From positions 1-58,639 of IMG/VR virus record IMGVR_UViG_3300034064_000176: a stretch of 58,639 nt of DNA, one strand, 5' to 3'. Below, in pieces: positions 1 to 9,292 of this stretch. Position numbers and translations under genes: made by a program. This DNA comes from a virus. The notes below the pieces were generated by a model, which saw only the letters and a program-made list of their open reading frames with translations, had not been told where the DNA came from and searched no databases. Numbering within the stretch: the stretch's first letter is position 1; every line of letters starts with the position of its first letter.

Positions 1-1062
1 AAGCGGATTGAAGCCAAGCTTGCCCTGCACCAGGAGGCGCTGAAGAAGCTACCCCCGGAAGCAGCGGCAGCCTTTAGAGCCCGGATGAGTTGGCTCATGA
101 GGGCGCACAAGCACCAGATCCCGCCTAAGGGCAATTGGTGGACGACATGGCTCTTACTTGCAGGCAGGGGCGCAGGCAAGACCAGGACAGCCGCCGAGGA
201 CGTATGGCATACAGCCTGGACGACGCCCAACATCCGCATCTTGATCTCGGGCCCGACCTCGGCCGACATCCGCGACACGATGATCGAGGGCGAGTCAGGC
301 CTGCTCAACTGCATGCCCGAGGAGATCCGGGTCAAGTACACCAGGAGCCTGCACGAGATCGTCCTTACGAATGGCTCCCTGATCAAAGGCATACCGGCCT
401 CGGAGCCTGAGCGCTTCCGGGGTCCGCAGTGGCACCATGCTTGGTGCGACGAGTTGGCAGCCTGGGAATACCTGGATGCAGCCTGGGACCAGATCATGTT
501 CTCGGTCCGCCTGGGCGATAAGCCACGGATCGTCGTAACCACCACGCCCAAGCCTAAGCCGCTGATCATCGACCTGCTGAACCGAGACGGCGAGGACGTC
601 GTCGTCACGCAGGCTTCGACCTACGACAACCTTGCCAACCTTGCCGGGACGTTCAAGCAGCAGATCTTGCAGTACGAGGGCACTTCCCTGGGCCGCCAGG
701 AGATCCACGCCGAGATCATCGACCCTGAAGAGGCTGGGATCATCAAACGCGCCTGGATCAAGCTATGGCCCTCGGAGAAGCCCTTCCCGCGCTTTGAGTT
801 CGTGGTCCAGTCCTACGACGGCGCCTATACCGAAAAGACCATCAACGACCCCTCAGCCTGTAGCGTATGGGGGATCTTCAAGCCCAGCGAAGACAAAGGC
901 TTTTGCGCCATGCTGATCGATTGCTGGGAAGAGCGCTTGCAATATCCTGACCTGAAGGAGAAGGTAATTGAAGACTTCGGCACGGTTTATGGCGACCCCA
1001 ATGAATTCGGACAGGGCAAGAAGACTGACATGGTTCTGGTTGAAGACAAGTCCTCCGGCATC
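1..1062 (+). repeat. Left copy of the near-identical end repeat
   Basis: Bases 1-1062 align without gaps to 57578-58639 with about 30 substitutions (about 2.8 %). Most are at third codon positions of terL. Four change the protein: S37K, T56V, E266D and R319H, left copy to right. The first 74 bases and the last 127 bases of the pair are identical. This shows the sequence is circularly permuted or closed. It is not an exact terminal repeat. Confidence 0.95.
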
Positions 1063-1413
1063 TCCCTCCTCCAGGACCTGGGGCGTGCCCACATACCCTG
1101 TCGGTCATACAATCCCGGCGGCGCGGACAAGGTCCAACGGGTCAACCTGATCGCCCCACTGATCAAGGCCGGACGGGTGTATATTCCGGAGAGCACGAAG
1201 AACGAAGGCCACCCCCGATCCTGGGCTGAGCCCCTCGTCAATCAGCTTTGCGCCTTCCCTGAGGTCAGGCATGACGACCTCGTGGATACAACGTCCCAGG
1301 CCCTGCGCGTGCTGCGAGACATGGGATGGCTTGTCATTGATCCTCCGCCGCCGGATAATGACGACCAATACCCCGAGGACCGGCCTCGGCGGGTCAATCC
1401 TTACGCGGTTTAG
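1..1413 (+). CDS. terL: Terminase large subunit (5' end lies across the junction)
   Basis: ATPase-nuclease that pumps DNA into the prohead. The frame is open from base 1; the homologous end copy shows the true ATG seven codons earlier, giving a full protein of 477 residues. The N-terminal ATPase domain shows a Walker A motif (GRGAGKT, about residues 62-68 of the full protein) and a Walker B-like WCDEL segment. The C-terminal RNase H-like nuclease carries acidic positions in SYDGAY, VEDKSSG and VRHDDLVD. It is followed 8 bases later by a large polyvalent gene. The call is secure from the motifs, the length and the terS neighbour. Confidence 0.96.
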   Translation, partial: KRIEAKLALHQEALKKLPPEAAAAFRARMSWLMRAHKHQIPPKGNWWTTWLLLAGRGAGKTRTAAEDVWHTAWTTPNIRILISGPTSADIRDTMIEGESGLLNCMPEEIRVKYTRSLHEIVLTNGSLIKGIPASEPERFRGPQWHHAWCDELAAWEYLDAAWDQIMFSVRLGDKPRIVVTTTPKPKPLIIDLLNRDGEDVVVTQASTYDNLANLAGTFKQQILQYEGTSLGRQEIHAEIIDPEEAGIIKRAWIKLWPSEKPFPRFEFVVQSYDGAYTEKTINDPSACSVWGIFKPSEDKGFCAMLIDCWEERLQYPDLKEKVIEDFGTVYGDPNEFGQGKKTDMVLVEDKSSGISLLQDLGRAHIPCRSYNPGGADKVQRVNLIAPLIKAGRVYIPESTKNEGHPRSWAEPLVNQLCAFPEVRHDDLVDTTSQALRVLRDMGWLVIDPPPPDNDDQYPEDRPRRVNPYAV

Positions 1414-1421
1414 GGACCACC

Positions 1422-4400
1422 ATGCCAAACCCACGCGCCCAAAAGAATCCGACGTTCATCCCCCAGGCCCTGCAAGGCCTAGCCGACATGGGCCGCGGTG
1501 CGGTACGAGGCGCCCTGGCAGAAAGCTTGGGTACGGCAGGTGACCTTACCCAAGCGCTGAGCAACATCAAGACGGCAGGCTTCATGCCAGCCATGCTTGC
1601 AAGGGGCCTACAAGGGCCTACAAGCGAAGAAATGAGCCACGCCTTACGAGGCATGACCCCGAACCCTTTAACGCAGCCTGACCGCGCTCATACAGCCCAG
1701 ATGGGCCAGACTTTCGGGTCGATCCCTGCATCGATGGCTGGAGGGGCTGGGACCAATGCTGCACTGCAAAAGATGGCAGGCAGGCTAAACAACATGCAGA
1801 AGGTTGAGTCCATGATGCCCAAGGCGCCCAAGCCGGTAGCCGAGGTACTCAAGGGGCCCGAGCCCGACTTCATGCGCGTCTACTCTGGCCAGCGTATCCC
1901 GATCGAGGGCAAGTTCGACATCATGAGGGCAGATCCCCACGCCTCGATGGGTCGCGCCTTCTACACGGCAGAGCTTCCTCGGTACGCCAACAAGTTCACC
2001 GGCAATCAGCCTGGAGCTAACGTCACGCCCGTCGACGTTGATCGCAACCGGATGCTGATGTTCGACAAGATGTACGACACGCCTCAAGGCCAAATGGAAG
2101 GCCTTGATTACTACGACATGCTGCGCAGGCAGGCCATGGTCAAGCCTGGGATCGGCAAGGACATGATCCGCCAGGAGATCCTCGACGCTGGCTTTGCCGG
2201 TACTCAAATGCCCAACGCGACGGGAAAGGCTTATGCAATCTACGACCCGAGCGTGGCCCAGGACATGTCCGGCCGTGGTTTCGCACGCGGCGGTCTGGTA
2301 GACGGCTCGAGCAATGATGACGCAACTGGAGGTCAGGGCTGGAGAGCGGCTCCCGGCATGGCTGCTGGCGGAGTTCCTTATAAAGGCATCAACCCCATAG
2401 CGACCGGCCTGGGCCAAATGAGACAGCAGTCCGTAGCGAGGGATGCAGCTTCGAACCTGATGGCCAAAAACCGAGCCGCTCAGTTTGCCAATCAAGGCGC
2501 TGATCGTCTTGCCCGTCAGAATCAATTGGCAGCCGCCAAGACCGCACGCCTGAATGCCCTGGCACCCAAGCTGTCGACCTACGTCCCGCCTGCGGGATCT
2601 ACGACGACCAGTCCGACGGTTACCAGCCCAGCGGTTACCGACCCAGCAACTACCACGGTCGACTCAACGACGCCGATCGTACCAGCAGCCAAGCCGGACG
2701 ATCCAGGTAATTACCAGGGCGGTGCTCGAGGCGGCCTCGTAAGCATGGCAGGCGGCGGTTTGGCCAAGAAGGCCGCCGAGAAGGCTTTTAGGGCCCTTCC
2801 CGGTCAGAGTTTCCAGGGCAAGTCTGGCTTGAACATGGAAATGCCCAAGGACATCGAGAAGAGAATCCTGGAGATCACCGAGTCCGGTCTCATCCTGCCG
2901 TCCGAAGCTTTGGGTAAGCACGAAGGCAAGACGCTGATGATCACCCAGGCCGATAGGACTAAAGTCGGAGAGGGCTTTCTCGGCGGCCCGGGGTTCTCGG
3001 GTATTCAGCTTACCGAACCGCGTTATGCCGGTGCGACCTGGGGCGTTAAGACGCCTGGAGTGGGTCAGACCATCATAGGGTCCAATCGCCGCGTGCCTGA
3101 AGGCCAAGCGATCTGGACGACCATGCTTGGAACGCCGACTCAGCACAAGTCGAACCAAATGGTATTTGACCGCCTTTACAAGGAGTTTATGGGCGGCGTT
3201 AAGCAAGAAAAGCTTACGCCCGAACTCAAAGACACCCTGAACGCAAAACTTGCCTCGGTGGTCGATAAGGAGGGCAAGAACCTATTTCCGGCGGATGTCG
3301 ATATTACGAACCCCAGGAAGTTCCGCAAGCTTGTCGACACCTTCGACAAACGTGCAGCCGCTGCTGACGTCATGGGCGGTATCGGCGTTGGCGGTAAGAA
3401 GGGTCAGATCTTCGACTACGACCGGATTATTCAACGCACGACAGATCCGGCGCTCTTGGAAGTGCCGACGGGTTCGCTTGGCAACCGCCTTTTCCAACTT
3501 AGCGGCGAGATGATGGACAGGCCCGATCTTCACCCAGCTTTCCCGACCATCCTCAAAGGCGAGGACCTTGGCGTCAGCTTTATGCCTGCGCCACGAGAAC
3601 TGCTGATGGAGGACTACATCAACAAGGTCCTTACTGAGAAGGGTCGGCAGCCTGGGTACATGGACTGGACTCGAGGCTACGCGCCATCCCAGTTTCTATC
3701 CGAAGAGCTACTGACCAAGCTTCAAAAGGCTGGCTACAAGAAGGGCGGCAAGGTTAAAAAGATGCAAGCAGGCGGCATAGCCAAGGCGGTTAAGAGCGGC
3801 CTCCAGGCCCTTGATAAGCCCGCTAAGCAGACCATCACGTCGGCCATCGATCCCACTATGGACATCGCAAGCAGGCTGTCCCAGCCCGATCGCGTCAACC
3901 TCCTGCCGATGCCTAGCCGGTGGTTCCTTGATCCCAAGAACAACCCGAACGTGCAAAAGCTCGTCGAGAAGGTCCTCGAGGTCAACAACATGAAGCGCTC
4001 GGACTTTTACTCGGGCGCCTTCGTGAACCCGCGTACCGGCGAGGTCATGGACAAGAAGGTCATGCAGGACGTCGGTGTACTGATTAACCCGAATACCGGC
4101 AGGCCCATGATGAGCGCCGAGAAGGAAACGGACCTCACCATTGGCGACCGCAAGAAGGGCTCGATCACCAAGTCAAACCTCGTGCGCAAACAGCTTTACG
4201 AGACCGAAGGCGATCCAATCCTCAAGGACCTGGACTTCCTCGTGGCCATCGAGCAATCGGGCATGGGACACAAGTACGGGCTGGCCACTGAGTACGCCAC
4301 GCCTGCCGAAATGTTCAATACCATGACGGGCGACAACCCAACCCTTAGGCCGAAGAGCCAGGGCGATGTCTTCGGGATTGGCGACATCGTTGGGCGCATG

Positions 4401-4526
4401 TCCATGAAATCGAGCAAGATGCCCCACGACGTTTACGAATCCTTACTAATCGCGCCCAAAGGCTCCGACGTCCAGGGCGTCAAGCTGAGCAAGAAGAAGG
4501 GCGGCATAGTGAAAGGGCGCAAATGA
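1422..4526 (+). CDS. Polyvalent protein with ART-like domain and GG motifs
   Basis: A 1,034-residue protein of unknown function. Residues about 147-285 look like an ADP-ribosyltransferase-type domain of phage polyvalent proteins: VYSGQR start, GRAFYTAELPRYA, then AYAIYDPS. A Thr/Pro-rich linker spans about 385-430. Two further globular regions follow (about 445-770 and 780-1020). Domains are punctuated by short basic Gly-Gly motifs: ARGGLV (about 289), ARGGLV (about 435), KKGGKV (about 771) and KKGGIV at the C-terminus. It overlaps the next gene by 4 bases. Polyvalent proteins are usually packaged and delivered into the host; delivery here is inferred. The ART assignment rests on pattern only. 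Confidence 0.75.
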   Translation: MPNPRAQKNPTFIPQALQGLADMGRGAVRGALAESLGTAGDLTQALSNIKTAGFMPAMLARGLQGPTSEEMSHALRGMTPNPLTQPDRAHTAQMGQTFGSIPASMAGGAGTNAALQKMAGRLNNMQKVESMMPKAPKPVAEVLKGPEPDFMRVYSGQRIPIEGKFDIMRADPHASMGRAFYTAELPRYANKFTGNQPGANVTPVDVDRNRMLMFDKMYDTPQGQMEGLDYYDMLRRQAMVKPGIGKDMIRQEILDAGFAGTQMPNATGKAYAIYDPSVAQDMSGRGFARGGLVDGSSNDDATGGQGWRAAPGMAAGGVPYKGINPIATGLGQMRQQSVARDAASNLMAKNRAAQFANQGADRLARQNQLAAAKTARLNALAPKLSTYVPPAGSTTTSPTVTSPAVTDPATTTVDSTTPIVPAAKPDDPGNYQGGARGGLVSMAGGGLAKKAAEKAFRALPGQSFQGKSGLNMEMPKDIEKRILEITESGLILPSEALGKHEGKTLMITQADRTKVGEGFLGGPGFSGIQLTEPRYAGATWGVKTPGVGQTIIGSNRRVPEGQAIWTTMLGTPTQHKSNQMVFDRLYKEFMGGVKQEKLTPELKDTLNAKLASVVDKEGKNLFPADVDITNPRKFRKLVDTFDKRAAAADVMGGIGVGGKKGQIFDYDRIIQRTTDPALLEVPTGSLGNRLFQLSGEMMDRPDLHPAFPTILKGEDLGVSFMPAPRELLMEDYINKVLTEKGRQPGYMDWTRGYAPSQFLSEELLTKLQKAGYKKGGKVKKMQAGGIAKAVKSGLQALDKPAKQTITSAIDPTMDIASRLSQPDRVNLLPMPSRWFLDPKNNPNVQKLVEKVLEVNNMKRSDFYSGAFVNPRTGEVMDKKVMQDVGVLINPNTGRPMMSAEKETDLTIGDRKKGSITKSNLVRKQLYETEGDPILKDLDFLVAIEQSGMGHKYGLATEYATPAEMFNTMTGDNPTLRPKSQGDVFGIGDIVGRMSMKSSKMPHDVYESLLIAPKGSDVQGVKLSKKKGGIVKGRK

Positions 4527-7500
4527 AACCGATCAACCCGTTCACTGCTAACCTGATTAAGAAGGCTGCGAAGAAGACCTTAACCAAGGCTGAGCGCGAC
4601 GAGAATCTGAAGAAGTTCCTTGAGCCAAGTGTTGTCAAGGAGCGTATGTATCACGGCTCCAAGCATGGGGACATCGTCCAGTTTAAGACGGGAGAAATGC
4701 TCGACAGGGAAAAGGGCTTGCCTAAGGACCCTGATCCCGAGGTGACGCGTAATGCGGTTTTCGTGACGCCCATACCAGAATATTCGGCACGCTTTACTGA
4801 TGGCACTCTTGCAGTCAAAAGGGGCGAGAACCCGACGACCTATCCCGTTTTTGTGCAGGCCAAGAACCCATGGGATTACGATAACCCAGAGCATTTAGTG
4901 GCGGCCAAACAACGCTATCTCGAGCTTTTCCCGTGGACCAAACCAAACGATCAGTTCAACACTTGGTTTGACTCATTGCCAAAAAAGGAAGACAACTGGG
5001 GCAATATTGAGTCGCAAAAAATGCAAGAGGTGATTAAAAGCCTTGGGCATGATGCGTTCTACATTTCAGAGCGTGGCGTTAAGAATCTTGGCGTGTATGA
5101 CCCTTCGGCCGTCAAGTCGGCGCTCGGAAATGTAGGCTCTTACGATACAAGCACCCCCGACATTACCAAGGCCGAGGGTGGCCTGATCCGCATGCAGGGC
5201 GGCGGTGACGTAACCGATAAGCCTTTGCTTGCTGACGAAGCAATTGATCAAATGGCGCGTTACAACTCAAGGGATAGCGGATCGCCTTTAAGCCAATTCA
5301 AAGAAGACTTCACGATCCTGCCGGAGGAGGATACATACGAATTGACTAGGGGTCTGGATAAATTCTACGACCCAAGGATCGGCGAATACATAACGCACGT
5401 TCAATCCCCTGCTCAGCTAGTCGATCTCATAAAATCATTGGACCCGGATTACGTCGAGGCATTGACGCGAGGGTATAACGAGATAGTCAATCAAACCCAG
5501 CCCGCTGGACCCTATAGTTTTGATTCGGTCCCGGTTTATGAAGGTTCAGATCCTGTAAGTGACCGTGAGAGAAGGGAGATTAGCGATGCGGCAGCGCAGA
5601 TTCAGTACAGTCCTGCGGTTACCGAGTCGTTCTTAAACGTAATACAAAATCCACTTGCTTACTCAATGAATGAGTCGGCCGTTGATCAGCCCAGGGATAT
5701 TGTCTCTGAAGTGTGGAACGAGCAGTTTCCAAAGTGGAAGGAGAGCGTTCTCGGCGGCCCTACTGATGTTCAACCTTTTTCGCAGCTAACAAGCAACGCG
5801 GCTGTAACAGGTGCAAACCCACTTGATTACACCCCTGGTTTAAGTGATAAAGGGCTTGGCGCAGGCTTTGCAGACCCTGGCGTCGTTGAAATGATTGACC
5901 GCTTTGATCGTAATCAAGTAGCGGCCACGCCCGAGTTAGCAGCGCTTGATCAGTCGATCGCTTCGCAGGAAAGCAACGCTCTAAACCAAGGGCTTGCTAG
6001 GCTGATGTCTGTCGATCAAATCACCGGCGACATCGATCCAGTCCAATCGCTACGCAACTTGCAGGCTTACGATCCTGCTTCTTTTGAAGCAACCCTTAGC
6101 ACGTTGCAGGATGTTCCCAGCCTTGTACCTCAATCGGGGCTCGGCTCCCTACGGCTTGGCATGGAGCAGTTACAAGGCCTGGAGGGGGTAACGCCTGCGC
6201 AAGTCGGCGAAACCGCCAATGCTTTCGCATCCATTCTGAAGCAGCCTGAGATTGGTGGCCAAGTTCAGGACATCGCCCAGAATATTCGGAACATCACCGA
6301 AAACCAGGAGCCCGTGCAGTCCGTACAGGAAGACGAAGATCTTGGTGGCGGTTATACGAGTCTCACGCCTCTTGTCCGGTCAAATTTCTTCGATAAGGGC
6401 CAGCAAGAGTATCGCAAGGGTGGATTGGTTCGTATGAGCAATGGTGGCGACCCCACCCAGATGTTCAACTTCAATCCCATGGCCGCCAAGGCTGCCAAGC
6501 AAAAGCAGATGCGCGAGTCCACGCCTGAGACTCCGCTTGGTGCGTTCGGCCGCGGCTTTGCTACGGGCTTGTTTGGTAGCACTGAAGAGCAGGTGCCTTA
6601 CACCGGCAGCATCATGGAAGGTTCGCCACAGCGCCAGCAATCGCAGGCAAACCTGCGCGAGATTGGCCGCAATGTCGGCGCACTGACAGACATCGGCGGC
6701 ATGGTTACGCCATTCGTTAAGCCTGCAACCCAAGCCATTACACGCGGTGCCACAGCACTGGGCAGGACAGGCCTCGAGCAAGTCGATCGCGCCATGTTTG
6801 GCGAAGGTCCGCTTGGCAACGCTCTGAGCATGTTAGCGCCACTGAACGTCAACGCACCTGTCAGCAAGCTTGGCTTTTACAACCCGATCGAAGAGATGGC
6901 CACCGCCTTGCAGCGCAAGCAAGGGCCAGGGCAGGCCTTCCTCAATGAGTTCACCAAGGCAGGTATCAGCAAGCAGCGCCTCGAGGATGCGGGCCTAGCT
7001 CAAAAGCTTGCTGCCGCGCCCAACGTCACGCGTGAGGAAGTTCAGGCTATGACCAAGGGCACGATGCCCGACGTCGAAGAGGTGGTCCTGAGCAGGTCTG
7101 TCATACCGCCCTACATGAAAGGGTTTGCCAACCTGCATATGCCCAACCTCGATGTCAACGATTACAGGCAGATTAATCAGTTGCGCAAGATTGCCGATGA
7201 GCGTTATAAGAAAGCTCTTGCGGAGAACGACCTCGATGCCGCCGAGTTTGCGATGAAGGCCGAAGAGGACATCAACAAGTTCAGCCGGACTCACAGCTAT
7301 GGCACCAAGCCTGGGGAGCGGCTGACCGAATTTCACGATTACCAAGAACCTGGGGGCAAGAACTACCGCGAGATCCTGCTTAAAGTACCGGTTAAAAGGG
7401 TCAGCGAGGAAGAGGCGCGGGTAATCTTAAATGCTCAACCTGAAGATAAGTTAACCGATTACGACATTGAATTTGCCTCGCGTAAGGCAAATCCTGCGTT

Positions 7501-9292
7501 TCGATCGCCGCACTGGTCAGATCCAAACGTCATTTCTCATATCAGGATGAATGACCGTGTGGACGCTGAAGGCAAGAACGTGCTTTTCATTGAGGAGCTT
7601 CAGTCTGACTGGGCGCAAAAGGGCCGGTCTGGATTTAAGGGGCCCGAAGTCGATAATCAATATGAAAAGCTGTCCGCAGAGATGAGCGACATACTTGATA
7701 AACAGATAGCAATGGAGGGGGGTAATGCTCCATGGTCTGATAGTGAATACGGCGCACTGGTTGAAAAGTTGCAAGAAATTCGTGAAAAGATGATCGCTGT
7801 TAAAGATGTGCAGCGAAATGGTCCGCCGCCAGGGCCATTCGTTAAGAACACCAACGAGTGGGTTGACCTGTCCCTGAAGAACATCATCAAGCGTGCAGTC
7901 GATGAGGGCTACGACCGCGTTGCGTTCATTGACGGCCACAAGTCTTTCTTGCGCTTTCCTCAAGGTGCCGATGGCGAGTCCACCGAGGCAGGAATGCGCA
8001 AGTTCTATGACGAGATCATCCCTGGCAGGCTCAAGGCTCTGGTTGGCAAGGACAATGTCCGGACCATCCCAGGTATTACGCAACAACGGCCGCTTGATGT
8101 TTCGCTGCAAGGCGATCGGTACTATGTGGTCGATGCTGATACCGACATTGCGATACCAGATCATCCTGGATTCCGAAGCCTTGAAAGGGCCGAGCAATAC
8201 CTTGACGAGTTGTACAGCAAGACCAAGACCATGGACCAGATCGGGTTCGACATCACCCCCGAGATCCGTGAGAAATTTAGCCAGCCCATCCCGTATAAAC
8301 ATGGAGGGGTGGTGAAAATGGCGGCAGGCGGTGCAAAGAAGCTTAAGCGTGCGTCCGAGGCTATCGCCAAGTTCCAAGACCCCCAGACCACCAAGATCCA
8401 GGAGTGGCAGTGGAGGCCCCTGGCCGAGGTTAACAAGCAGCTTAACCTTGCCGAAGTCCCGGATTACATCCAGCGTGGGTACGGAGACTTCATGATCGAG
8501 CAGGGCAAACGAGCCGCTGCCGGTAACCTTGGGGTCCGGGACCTGATCAAGGCCTACGGTATTACGCAGTCAAGCATTGGCCGCGGCGGTCTGTCCCACG
8601 ACACGGCAACCAAGGCAGGCTTAAAGGTGCCGAAGACCGAAGGGCTGGTAAGGCCGGAGGGCGCCTTCGCTGAATGGCTGGGCTCCAAGCAGGGGCAAAA
8701 ATTCCTCGACGACGCCGAGAAGGGCGTAGTCAACGAGAAGGCCCTGGACGACATTCGAGCTAAGTTCGCACCCTTCGGCAAAGCCAACCAGCTTACCGAG
8801 CAGCTTCGGTATGGCGTCAACAACGTATCGACCCTGGTCCCGCAAATGCAGCAGGCGCTTGTCGGATCGTCTGATGAGTATCGCGACTGGGCCGAAAGCA
8901 TTAAGGGCATAGCAGGCGCTAAAAGCGGCTTTATAGGCTCGATGCTGGGCCGTGGAGACTTACCTACCCTGGACGCAAGACAGCTTAACCTGCACTCCCT
9001 GGACAGCCCTGTAGCCCCCCAGACGATGATGCAAAGGGGTAAGGGGCTAGGCGCTCGTGAGGCGGTCGATCGCTTGGCGGCTAGACAGTCTGCGCTTGGC
9101 CTTGATATTGATCCATCGCTTGACCCGTATTACCAGCACTTAGCGCATCATGCGGTCTGGGACAAGGTAGCCGACGAGAAGACGACCCATGAAGACCTTA
9201 TGAGGGCGTTGCGTGGCTACAAAGAGGGCGGAGAGCCCGATACCGACGCTATGCGTCTTGAAATGATGAGGAAATCATGGCGATCGAAATGA
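4523..9292 (+). CDS. Giant polyvalent protein, ART-like domain plus LPD-type domain
   Basis: At 1,589 residues this is the largest gene. Residues about 35-210 resemble the ART-PolyVal domain: MYHGSK, a VFVTPIPEYSA strand, YPVFVQAKNPWD, LGHDAFYI and a closing GVYDPSAVKSALGN. Residues about 850-1250 resemble a large-polyvalent-protein-associated domain, with FRSPHW, NVISHIRMNDR, VLFIEELQSDWAQKGR (about 1020) and GYDRVAFIDG. A further unrecognised domain occupies about 1258-1560. GG motifs separate the blocks: EGGLIRM (about 217), RKGGLVRM (about 630), KHGGVVKM (about 1258) and KEGGEP near the end. The start overlaps the upstream stop (ATGA), suggesting coupled translation. The end overlaps the portal gene by 16 bases. 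Confidence 0.78.
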   Translation: MKPINPFTANLIKKAAKKTLTKAERDENLKKFLEPSVVKERMYHGSKHGDIVQFKTGEMLDREKGLPKDPDPEVTRNAVFVTPIPEYSARFTDGTLAVKRGENPTTYPVFVQAKNPWDYDNPEHLVAAKQRYLELFPWTKPNDQFNTWFDSLPKKEDNWGNIESQKMQEVIKSLGHDAFYISERGVKNLGVYDPSAVKSALGNVGSYDTSTPDITKAEGGLIRMQGGGDVTDKPLLADEAIDQMARYNSRDSGSPLSQFKEDFTILPEEDTYELTRGLDKFYDPRIGEYITHVQSPAQLVDLIKSLDPDYVEALTRGYNEIVNQTQPAGPYSFDSVPVYEGSDPVSDRERREISDAAAQIQYSPAVTESFLNVIQNPLAYSMNESAVDQPRDIVSEVWNEQFPKWKESVLGGPTDVQPFSQLTSNAAVTGANPLDYTPGLSDKGLGAGFADPGVVEMIDRFDRNQVAATPELAALDQSIASQESNALNQGLARLMSVDQITGDIDPVQSLRNLQAYDPASFEATLSTLQDVPSLVPQSGLGSLRLGMEQLQGLEGVTPAQVGETANAFASILKQPEIGGQVQDIAQNIRNITENQEPVQSVQEDEDLGGGYTSLTPLVRSNFFDKGQQEYRKGGLVRMSNGGDPTQMFNFNPMAAKAAKQKQMRESTPETPLGAFGRGFATGLFGSTEEQVPYTGSIMEGSPQRQQSQANLREIGRNVGALTDIGGMVTPFVKPATQAITRGATALGRTGLEQVDRAMFGEGPLGNALSMLAPLNVNAPVSKLGFYNPIEEMATALQRKQGPGQAFLNEFTKAGISKQRLEDAGLAQKLAAAPNVTREEVQAMTKGTMPDVEEVVLSRSVIPPYMKGFANLHMPNLDVNDYRQINQLRKIADERYKKALAENDLDAAEFAMKAEEDINKFSRTHSYGTKPGERLTEFHDYQEPGGKNYREILLKVPVKRVSEEEARVILNAQPEDKLTDYDIEFASRKANPAFRSPHWSDPNVISHIRMNDRVDAEGKNVLFIEELQSDWAQKGRSGFKGPEVDNQYEKLSAEMSDILDKQIAMEGGNAPWSDSEYGALVEKLQEIREKMIAVKDVQRNGPPPGPFVKNTNEWVDLSLKNIIKRAVDEGYDRVAFIDGHKSFLRFPQGADGESTEAGMRKFYDEIIPGRLKALVGKDNVRTIPGITQQRPLDVSLQGDRYYVVDADTDIAIPDHPGFRSLERAEQYLDELYSKTKTMDQIGFDITPEIREKFSQPIPYKHGGVVKMAAGGAKKLKRASEAIAKFQDPQTTKIQEWQWRPLAEVNKQLNLAEVPDYIQRGYGDFMIEQGKRAAAGNLGVRDLIKAYGITQSSIGRGGLSHDTATKAGLKVPKTEGLVRPEGAFAEWLGSKQGQKFLDDAEKGVVNEKALDDIRAKFAPFGKANQLTEQLRYGVNNVSTLVPQMQQALVGSSDEYRDWAESIKGIAGAKSGFIGSMLGRGDLPTLDARQLNLHSLDSPVAPQTMMQRGKGLGAREAVDRLAARQSALGLDIDPSLDPYYQHLAHHAVWDKVADEKTTHEDLMRALRGYKEGGEPDTDAMRLEMMRKSWRSK

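Noticed and set aside
1-1062. Direct terminal repeat of the virion DNA
   Set aside because: The two copies differ by about 2.8 %, and the exact end match is 127 bases. A real terminal repeat would be identical.
7517-8377. Minus-strand open frame of 286 codons inside the giant polyvalent gene
   Set aside because: No RBS; the plus-strand frame carries clear domain motifs through the whole region.
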